This document shows positions 20,785 through 28,600 of a stretch of DNA of 35,094 nucleotides, in pieces. Below the pieces are notes generated by a model. That model had not been told where the DNA came from and did not search any database. It worked only from the letters and a program-made list of their open reading frames with translations. Made by a program: the position numbers and the translations under genes. Source of the DNA: a virus. Positions within the stretch are counted from its first letter, which is position 1. Each line of letters begins with the position of its first letter. Location: positions 1 through 35,094 of the IMG/VR virus record IMGVR_UViG_3300042387_000288; one strand, 5' to 3'.

Positions 20785-21954
20785 CTAGATGCTCGACTCG
20801 ACCGAGATGACGTAGCGTGCCTCGGTGCGGTAGATGTTCCAACCGAGCAGACCCTTCCAGCCAGCGTGGCGGAAGCGCATCAACTTGTCGGTCACGGGAC
20901 CAATGACGGTCTTCGGCTCGTAGGTAACAGCCTCGATGAGAGCCTGCTTGCCCATGATGATGACCTTGTGATCCAGCGAACGAGCAAGCGCGCCAGCATC
21001 AGAGACAGCAGCCGACGTAACGTTCGACGCGGTCTTCGCGTAGGAGAACGTGTCAGTCGTCTTCGCCGTGATGGTGAAGGTGCCGTTGAACGTAGCGTCC
21101 ACACCGACAATAGTGACGGTGTCGCCAACCTCGAAGCCATGAGCCGCAGCGGTCAGGGTTGCGACGTTGGAGGTCAGTGCCTTGTTGGTGATGGTGCGGG
21201 CAACGTTGCCGTATGCCTGCTCGCAACGCGGCGACTCGATGAACTTGACACCCTCGTACACGCCAATCTCGCCTGCCCAGATGTTGCCCACGCCAGCCTC
21301 GGTGTAGGTGTGCGGCTGCTGCCACACGTTTGCACCACTGGATGCAGCCTCGGTACGAAGATCGTACGAGACATCGGGGTGAAGGAGGCCAACGTAGTTG
21401 GAGCCATCCTTCGGCTGGACCGAAGCGCCACGCAACTTGGCGACAGCCTTGCGGATGTCGGCAGCAGTGATGGTGCTGGTCGCGAGAGCGGTCTTGTCGA
21501 GACCGTTCACCACAGTCTCGTCTGCCGCGCTGGCGCCAGTGTAACGGCCAGTTGCGGGGGTAACGAGAACGTTGTAAACGATAGCGTCAAGCGAATCACG
21601 CTGGTTGTAGGCAAGCATGTCTGCCACAGCGGGATCGATTGCCGACAGAGACTCAAGAGCCAGACGCTCAGTCGTGGTAACGGCATTGCCGTACTCGTTG
21701 ATCTGAACCTGAACCTTGTTGGTGTTGTTCAGTGCAACAGCGTCGATGTCTGCGGTCTCCGACAGAGCAGAGGTAACGCGAGACAGGTCGTTGTGCAACT
21801 GGAACACGACAGTAGCGCCAGGGTTCGTCACATCGACGGGACGCTTGTCAGCGAACTTGCGGAACATCGGCTCGGACCGAAGTTCCATTTCAACGTACTT
21901 GTCGTACGCGGTTTGGATGAGGTTAGTCATCGTGGAGGTAGAGGTAGTTGCCAT
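20785..21954 (-). CDS. Major capsid protein, N4-gp56 family (389 aa)
   Basis: The N-terminus (MTNLIQTAYDKYVEMELRSEPMF) and the KFADKRPVDVTNPGATVVFQ strip are typical of the N4-gp56 capsid family, as are LHPDVSYDLR and the C-terminal LMRFRHAGWKGLLGWNIYR. Residues about 253-323 (from ARTITNKALTS to SDAGALA) form an inserted beta domain with a GFEVGDTVTIVGV strip; such domains sit on the outer capsid face. The protein builds the icosahedral shell with the scaffold encoded upstream. The ATG at 21954 has a weak ribosome binding site. Confidence 0.9.
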   Translation of the reverse strand: MATTSTSTMTNLIQTAYDKYVEMELRSEPMFRKFADKRPVDVTNPGATVVFQLHNDLSRVTSALSETADIDAVALNNTNKVQVQINEYGNAVTTTERLALESLSAIDPAVADMLAYNQRDSLDAIVYNVLVTPATGRYTGASAADETVVNGLDKTALATSTITAADIRKAVAKLRGASVQPKDGSNYVGLLHPDVSYDLRTEAASSGANVWQQPHTYTEAGVGNIWAGEIGVYEGVKFIESPRCEQAYGNVARTITNKALTSNVATLTAAAHGFEVGDTVTIVGVDATFNGTFTITAKTTDTFSYAKTASNVTSAAVSDAGALARSLDHKVIIMGKQALIEAVTYEPKTVIGPVTDKLMRFRHAGWKGLLGWNIYRTEARYVISVESSI

Positions 21955-21993
21955 GAAAGGCGACCTACTTTCTATTAGTAGTTGTTAGGACTG

Positions 21994-22449
21994 TCAGCCC
22001 CGCAACAGCGCAGTCAGCTCATCAGGACTTGATGCACTAGCGATACGCGCCGCGAGATCCATCCCCACCTGGGGATCGATGCCGCCCTCTTCAATCTCTG
22101 ACATAAGTTCGGCGGCTGAAATTGATTCGGCATCCGTGTAGGATCCCGCATCTTCCACGGCCCCGACTCCGAAGACATCGCCGTACTCGGCGAGCCACTG
22201 CTCCAGGTCGTCACTATCCTCGACATCATCAGGAATGAACTTCGCGATCTTCGGATTCACACCCATGTCCTGCAGAGCAGCAGCAATCTCCTGCTCACGA
22301 GACATAGAGAAGTAATCCTCCAACTGCGAGTCGCGCTCCTTCAGAGCCTTCGACAAGTCAGTAACCTGCTTACGCAGTTTCTTCACAAGATCCGTACCGC
22401 TAACTTCCTCGGTATCGAAATCGAAATCATCTTCATCGTACTGGGCCAT
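21994..22449 (-). CDS. Scaffolding protein (151 aa)
   Basis: The product is strongly acidic and helical: QYDEDDFDFDTEE at the start, a coiled-coil segment (DLVKKLRKQVTDLSKALKERDSQLEDYF), then helical repeats rich in Asp and Glu. Position just before the capsid gene, size and charge are all usual for a scaffold, which guides capsid assembly and then leaves. No protease gene is nearby. AAGGGAG precedes the ATG at 22449. Confidence 0.7.
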   Translation of the reverse strand: MAQYDEDDFDFDTEEVSGTDLVKKLRKQVTDLSKALKERDSQLEDYFSMSREQEIAAALQDMGVNPKIAKFIPDDVEDSDDLEQWLAEYGDVFGVGAVEDAGSYTDAESISAAELMSEIEEGGIDPQVGMDLAARIASASSPDELTALLRG

Positions 22450-22630
22450 AGCAACTCCCTTTTAGTAGTGACCCTTACATTGGGTTGCGCCAACCGCACC
22501 ATGCACAAGGGGTTATGCATGCTGGATGTCAACGACTATCGGTCTAACTACACTCACCAGGGCCGACAGATCTGGTAGAGGAGTGGATCCCCAGGGCTTG
22601 CACCTGGGAGCCTGCTAGTGACCCGTAAAA
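22450..22630 (-). other. Non-coding leader before the scaffold and capsid genes
   Basis: About 180 nt without a gene, the longest gap inside the late unit. On the minus strand there is a CCCAGG-TGCAAGC-CCTGGG hairpin (about 22592-22610), a perfect -35-like TTGACA at about 22530-22525 without a good -10 at the right distance, ATGCA/TGCAT complementary pentamers and a GGTTG/CAACC hairpin. This suggests an internal promoter or an RNA leader that raises capsid expression. It does not fold as a tRNA. Confidence 0.4.
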
Positions 22631-23839
22631 CTAAACGTCCTGCCTGCGAGACAGAGACGACTTATCTAGAGCGGACTGGCCACCGAACGCTGCGCGTTCC
22701 TTCGAAGCAAACTTACGACGCTTCTTGCCAGACTCGACACCGCCAGTGAGAGACAACGTCTCCTTCACCATGTCCTTGAAATCGAGAGGCTCACCATAGA
22801 GTGAGCCGAGACGCTTAACGTTCTCGTTCTCCGCACCAGCGGCAGAGAATGCCTGCTCCGCGTACTGCTGCTTGCCCTGCTGAACGATCTCCTCAGACAG
22901 GCCCTGGCCAGCGTCCAAGCCCTGCCGTGCGGCAGAGCCACCGACCTGGGCGGCAGCGTACTGACGCTGCAGTTCCTCGCGAGAGTTAAGGCCGTACTGG
23001 CCCTGCGTCTGGCGACCCTCAAGGAGCGGCATAGCGCGAGTCGGGTCAAGCAGGTAGGCGACGAGGTCACCCTGTGACAGGTTGTAGTACTGCTGCAGCG
23101 TGTTAAGCGTGGAAGTATCCGCTTCACGTAGCGCACTGCCAGCAGTGTCAACGCGGGACTTCAGTTCCGCAGCAGACACGCCATTGCCGATCAGGTTGGC
23201 GAAATCATCCACGTTGTCGTAGTAGCCAGCAGGCATCTCCGCGTCAGAGAAGATCGTGCGGTACGTGTTCTCTAGCGCGATGTATTCAGCGGGGCTGAGG
23301 ATCTGGTCGCCAGGGCGCCCCTGGCCGTTGGCCATACGCTGGCGAATGGTCTCGTTACCCTTGAAGCGGGTCTTGTAAGCCTGCGACGTATTGATAGCGG
23401 TCTTGATCTGTCCAGTGGTAGGTGCCACGTTCGCAGCGTACACGCCACGGATCGTGTCCATCAGGCTATTGACGAAAGCCTCATCGAGTCCCGCTGCGCG
23501 GAACATGTCAGCAGCAGCCTCACCAGCAGACATGTCGGTCTCTTGTGAGACCTCCTCCTCGGAACCGTCCGAGTAAACGTTAACAGTAGCGATGACACCG
23601 CCAAGGCGCCTCACCTGCTTCTGCGTGACAAGAGTCTTAGTCGGGGCTACCTGTGTGGCAACAGTGCTCGGGGCAGGAGCACCGATACCAGCAGCAACAG
23701 CCTCATCCTTCTGCTGCCAGTAGGACGCAGCATTCCGCGTAGCGGCAGCGTCCTGTGCCGCCTTCATCGCATCAAGCAGGCCAGTCGCTGGCCCCTGCAT
23801 GTTGACGGTCGGTCCAGTCTTAGGCTTCTTCGGTGCCAT
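22631..23839 (-). CDS. Internal virion-type protein (402 aa)
   Basis: The N-terminus is Lys/Pro/Ala-rich (MAPKKPKTGPTVNMQGP). A folded centre includes ILSPAEYIALENTYRTIF, AGYYDNVDDFANLIGNGVSAAELKSRV and QGDLVAYLLDPTRAMPLLEGR, a module I have seen in virion proteins of environmental actinophages. The C-terminus is Gln/Ala-helical and ends in a basic segment. It lies between capsid genes and the giant protein, so it is probably ejected with DNA or lines the portal vertex. Its exact role is not known. Confidence 0.5.
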   Translation of the reverse strand: MAPKKPKTGPTVNMQGPATGLLDAMKAAQDAAATRNAASYWQQKDEAVAAGIGAPAPSTVATQVAPTKTLVTQKQVRRLGGVIATVNVYSDGSEEEVSQETDMSAGEAAADMFRAAGLDEAFVNSLMDTIRGVYAANVAPTTGQIKTAINTSQAYKTRFKGNETIRQRMANGQGRPGDQILSPAEYIALENTYRTIFSDAEMPAGYYDNVDDFANLIGNGVSAAELKSRVDTAGSALREADTSTLNTLQQYYNLSQGDLVAYLLDPTRAMPLLEGRQTQGQYGLNSREELQRQYAAAQVGGSAARQGLDAGQGLSEEIVQQGKQQYAEQAFSAAGAENENVKRLGSLYGEPLDFKDMVKETLSLTGGVESGKKRRKFASKERAAFGGQSALDKSSLSRRQDV

Positions 23840-24882
23840 CAGCCCTCAAATCCAAAGTCTTTAAGAATCGTGCTAGCAATATCCGTATACTCTTTCTTAG
23901 CCGTCTCCGTGTACTGCCAGCGGTCATCCTTGCGAGCAGCCAACTTAGCCTCGTACAAACTCATCGGCTTGAAGTTACCCTGCTCATCCGTGCTGTTAAG
24001 AACACGCTGGACAAGATCATCGTTAAGATCAAGAGCATCCGCGTCATAACCGAGCGTGTCCCCGATGGCCTTAAGGTAAGGATTGGCAGCCTCCCGCAGC
24101 GTCAACCCGCGCTGCAACTGTGGAGTCATGCCAGGGAACTGCGAAATCGCCATCCCCTGCAGTTCATCATCAACATCCTCGACAGCCATCTCACCACGGG
24201 CAACCGCACCAAGAGACTTTTCAAACCACTTAGTGAATCCAGTGTTCGTCATAGAGGTATCGACACCGTACTCGTAAGCAATCTTGTAGAGCGCCTCAGC
24301 GCTCTTCTCCGCAGTACCAGAAAGATCATAGATCTCGACTCCACCGACAGTCTTCGTCTTAGTGAAATCGATAGAAGAATCAATCTTCTTCGCAAGCCAA
24401 GCCTTGTCATAGATCTCGAAGTTACCGTCGCGGGCATCGCCTGATGATCCATAAATCATCTGCTCTGCATACTTGGCGGCAGTAGCATCGTCAATGGGCA
24501 CACCAGACTCGGTGTACTTTCTTTTAATCTCATCTGCCTGCTTGGCTACCTGTGCATTCCAGATATCTTCGTTCTGTCCTGCACGCTGCTTCGATACCTC
24601 TAGATACTGCGGGAGGTAAGACTTGTACCATTCGCTGTTAGTGATGCGAGCCATCTGCAAGTTCGGATCAGTGATTCCATCTTGCAGAATTCCAGTGAGA
24701 ATCTCCTGAAGTTCTGGGTAATCCGTGAGGATAGTGGCGGCGTAGCCGTACTGTTCACCGAGAGCAGTCGTGTCCAGTTCGTCAACTGGACGTCCAGCCT
24801 TATTCCAAGCCTTAAGTTCCTTCGGGCCGATCTTGCCGTCCTTGTTCAGGTCAACGCTCGGCATGTAGTTAGCGGCAGCCAT
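23839..24882 (-). CDS. Virion-type protein with N-terminal EF-hand-like loop (347 aa)
   Basis: Residues 11-22 read DLNKDGKIGPKE, which fills all calcium positions of an EF-hand loop (D11, N13, D15, G19 and E22). The remaining sequence is helical and charged, with SEWYKSYLPQYLEVSKQRAG and TKWFEKSLGAVARGEMAVEDVDDELQ blocks. Length and neighbours point to an internal virion or ejection protein. The gene overlaps both neighbours by 1 to 4 nt. Whether the single loop binds calcium is not certain. Confidence 0.55.
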   Translation of the reverse strand: MAAANYMPSVDLNKDGKIGPKELKAWNKAGRPVDELDTTALGEQYGYAATILTDYPELQEILTGILQDGITDPNLQMARITNSEWYKSYLPQYLEVSKQRAGQNEDIWNAQVAKQADEIKRKYTESGVPIDDATAAKYAEQMIYGSSGDARDGNFEIYDKAWLAKKIDSSIDFTKTKTVGGVEIYDLSGTAEKSAEALYKIAYEYGVDTSMTNTGFTKWFEKSLGAVARGEMAVEDVDDELQGMAISQFPGMTPQLQRGLTLREAANPYLKAIGDTLGYDADALDLNDDLVQRVLNSTDEQGNFKPMSLYEAKLAARKDDRWQYTETAKKEYTDIASTILKDFGFEG

Positions 24883-25676
24883 TACTCAAGTCCCTTCACG
24901 ATCTGCTCAATGGCATTCGGCTGCGAGATGACCCTGTCAAGCAGGCTCATGAAACTGCCAGCCGCGTACGACTCGGCGAAGTCAGACTGCGACCGAGCCC
25001 AGTCGCGACCGAAAGCAGCAGCATCAAAGCCACCAGTAGTCTTCGTAGAAGAAGTAGTGTTGCGTCCACGGGAAACACCGCTAGTCACCGACGTAGTTGG
25101 CGATCCCTGCTCTGCAAGGTTCAGTGCCTGCTGAAACTGAGTTGATTCATCCTTGGTCGCCATGCGACCAATCTCAGATTCGAATGCCGCATTGGCGGCA
25201 GTGCGTGCGGCACTCGGGCTACTGAGACGTGTGCTTGTCTGCACCTGGGTGTACGGCCCGCCAGATCCAGAACCTCCGCCGCTACCACTGCTTGCTTCCT
25301 GTGCCGAAATCCAAGAAAACGGATCATCAGTTCCAGAGTAAGGATTCTGGGTGTAGTCAATTCCGCGACTAATCGCGGAAAGCATCTGGCTGTTGGTCTT
25401 GTAGCCAAGACCCTTAAGCGCCTTTGAAGTTGTGTTCCAGGCGTCAGTTCCCTGAACTGCCTGTGCCTGCCACCAAGACTTTGCGGTATCTGGGTCTACT
25501 CGCGCTGGCTGTCCCTTGTCGTCAAATGTTGGGATGCGTACCATCCCATCGCCCATCGACTGAGCAGTTCCGCCAGCGCCACCATTCCAAACGTAGGGGG
25601 ACTGCTGGGGCTTGCGGAGAAGAGTTGGGATCTGATCCTCGTCGGGAATACCGTTATTGTCCACATCTTTAGCCAT
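24882..25676 (-). CDS. Virion-type protein with N-terminal DxDNNG calcium-loop motif (264 aa)
   Basis: The protein begins MAKDVDNNGIPDEDQIPTL, a short Asp-rich loop of the type found in dockerin and thrombospondin-3 calcium sites. A Ser/Gly/Thr-rich linker (EASSGSGGGSGSGGP) lies near the middle and the C-terminal third is helical. It overlaps the 1707-aa gene by 8 nt. As its neighbour also opens with a calcium-loop motif, the two may share a mode of assembly. Confidence 0.5.
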   Translation of the reverse strand: MAKDVDNNGIPDEDQIPTLLRKPQQSPYVWNGGAGGTAQSMGDGMVRIPTFDDKGQPARVDPDTAKSWWQAQAVQGTDAWNTTSKALKGLGYKTNSQMLSAISRGIDYTQNPYSGTDDPFSWISAQEASSGSGGGSGSGGPYTQVQTSTRLSSPSAARTAANAAFESEIGRMATKDESTQFQQALNLAEQGSPTTSVTSGVSRGRNTTSSTKTTGGFDAAAFGRDWARSQSDFAESYAAGSFMSLLDRVISQPNAIEQIVKGLE

Positions 25677-28600
25677 TGGGCTGAGCCTCCATTGCTTCCG
25701 TATCCCTCAACTCGGGAAGAGAATCAAGCCACCGCGCAGCGAAAGTCTGGAACCGTGGACTTGCATTATTGATGTAGTCGAAATGCCAAGCGGCAAAACT
25801 CTCACGCATCGGACCTAGTCGCGGCTTGCCGCCAGTAGGATCGTTACGCTCATTCTCGTACGCTTCGTGGAAGTTCTCTGCCTGGATAACCCAGTCAGCA
25901 ATCTCACTCCACAACGGGCCAGCCTGAGCAGCATCAGCCATCCACTTAGCATCATCCGTTGCCGCCTTAAGCGGCTCGAAGGTTTCAACCCAAAATGCGC
26001 TACGCGCATTCTCCTTCTCCACAAACCACGAACGGTACTTGTCCCCCAGGCGCTCCTCTTCAGTTTCCACAAACTGCTTCAAGCCAGAAGTGCGGTAACG
26101 GTTATCCTGAGTGGACTTGATGTTGTACTGCTCCATGACAGAGTCACGGAACTGAATCAACTTGTTGTACTCGTACCATCCGATGCGTCGAACAGAGTCA
26201 TTCATGATCTCGTCTACGCGCTTACGTTCAGTAAGCGGCATATCGATACCAGGGAACGGGCTGTTTTTAAAGATCTCGCTGACGACTTCGTTGTACTCGT
26301 CGCCCTCATCGCCATAACCAAACGAAAGCATCGACGCTGCCGCTGGGTTACCTCCAGCGATTTCATACATGTTGTACATGAGGCCACTGTGCTTGCGGTA
26401 AGTACGCAGATCCTGGCGGGTAATCGCTAGGCCAGCATTGTTCTTTGTGCTGGACCCGAGAAGCGCTAGGTTCTCTACACCGTAGAGTTCAACGAAACGA
26501 TCCTCTGCAGCCCTGTAGTCACCGCTATTCTCCTCTAACAGATCCTGGTAAAGGTTCTGCGCTGCGCGAGTCTCGGGATCAAAAGTCGTGCTTATGACGT
26601 TACTGAACTGCACTATAGCCTTGATGAAAGACATGACACCAGTAGCCTGGATGACAGTTTCCTGCGAGGGAGTCTGGCCCAGCGCACCATTCTTGTAGTA
26701 CTCGCGTAGCGCGTACTTAGACATGGCACCAAGGTCACGACCAAACGTGTCGTCTCCAGGGATGAAGGACTCACGCTTACCTAAGAGGCTTGACACTCCT
26801 CCAGCAAGAGATGAGACATACGACGGAATGCCAGCGTTAAGCGTAGTTTCAAAAATGTTTGTGCCAGAAACAGGACGGCCCTGGAAAAGAATGCTTGACT
26901 CGTAAACGTCATCGCCGACAGTGGCACGGATAGCGGCGTCAATATCCTCGCCGTATACCTTCCACGGGCCTACGCTCACTCCGCGCTTGATCGCCTCAGA
27001 GAGCGGTATGCTAGTCATCCACGAGATACTCGGGTCGCCGAGCATGAACTCCATCTGCTTCGGGTTGGTCTTCGTCTGACCGCCGATTGCGTCATTAGGA
27101 GCGTAAAGACCCATCGACTGCTTGTATGCATCCTGCAACTGCCCGCCAACAAGCGGAGCCTTGCCAAGAACATCAAACAAAGGAAACGCCAGGGTCACAC
27201 TCTTGCCCTTGGGGACATCATCGAGTTCCTTGTAGACGTTTCCGTCTTCATCTTCGTAAGGCGCAAAGCCATCAGCGGAATCGACAACACTCTGATACCA
27301 CATGGCGTTAGCGGGGTTCTTCGCCATTAGGCGAAGGGCCGTAACCTGCGAGTTGTAGTAAGCAGCAGGGAACGCCATCAGGTAACGCATCACGTAGCCA
27401 GCATTAGTCAAGCGACGGGCGGAGTACAGCGTCTGCTCAATGCGCTCGGTTGCTGCACGGTATGCCTGCTGACGAATCTGATTATGTACCACAGCGTCGT
27501 CAACATTGATGCCAGCAAGTTTCGCTGCGCGAACCTGCTCCACCATGTTCTGTCTCGCGTAAGTCATGAACAGAGGATTGCGAACGAGTCGGTTCTCCAC
27601 GCCAGAAAGAATCTTCCAGCCCACATCGGTGACGACGCCAACCTTACTAACGGCAGCAGCCGTCCCGCCGAACTTTCCAGAAGCGTTCTTCGCCTCCTGC
27701 AGCGCGAGAGCACCAGTAATATCTGGACCCTTAACGTACTGCGGCATGCCAGAACGGTCCTTCAGGAACGCGCTGATCTCGCCAGTGGAAACCTCACGCT
27801 CAAGAATAATTCTGCGGAGTTGCTCATCGGGGAACATGGCGAGCAGATCCTTCTGGGTGCCCTCCAGCCAGTCGCGCACGCCAGCCTGAGTCTTATCCTC
27901 AATACGATCAGCCATGCGGCGCAGGTACTCGCGCCCGTCAGGCGTCTTGTACAGCCAGTTCATCATAGAATCCACGGACTCGCCGCGAATAACCATGCCG
28001 CCGATCTCTTCAAGTTCGTTGCGGACAAAGCGGTTAGCGGTATGCGCGAGGGCGTTGGTGTAGGCATCCCAGTTATTGATGCCGATCTTTACCCACTTCT
28101 GCTGCGCTGCGCTGATGTTATTGGAAAGTTCAGAGCGGCGAGTAGCGGCATAGAAATCTTCCATCGCGGAGATGCCACGGAACCAAGACTTGACGCCCTT
28201 AATGTTCGGGTCCGCTAAGCCAGGAAGAGTGAACTTTTGGCCGTCAACATCCAGCACAAACTCTTTCTGCCCAATCGTCTTACGCTTTGATCGGGTAGCA
28301 GCAAGGTCGGTTTCCACCTCGGTCACCTGCTTGCGGATCTCCGCCGCATGCATTTCAAGTGCAGGAATCTTAGTCTTCGCATCAGCAACAGAAGCGCGAA
28401 GCCCGACAGCGCGAGTATTGATATCGTCAATACGAGCCTGAGCCGTAGCAATCTGATTGCTTATCTCACGCTTCTTGGCAGGATCCTTCTCTGCCTTAAG
28501 TTTGTTATTGTTCGCGGCAATACGGCGATTGAGTCTCTTAAGATCGAGATCCATCTGCTTGATTTCCTTGGCTCCATCGATGCTGACACGCATCTGAGCC

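Noticed and set aside
20749-21978. Plus-strand open frame of 409 codons opposite the capsid gene
   Set aside because: It lies wholly antisense to the clear N4-gp56 capsid gene, has no ribosome binding site, and its composition (many Arg, Val, Leu and His) is that of a codon-bias shadow.
22560-22625. tRNA-like stretch (TGGTAGAG on the plus strand, T-arm-like hairpin on the minus strand)
   Set aside because: On neither strand can acceptor, D, anticodon and T arms be formed together; the 7-nt loop lacks T at position 33 and no complementary acceptor halves are present.
27484-28218. Plus-strand open frame of 244 codons inside the giant gene
   Set aside because: It is antisense to a continuous 1707-codon frame and has no start signal or motif.
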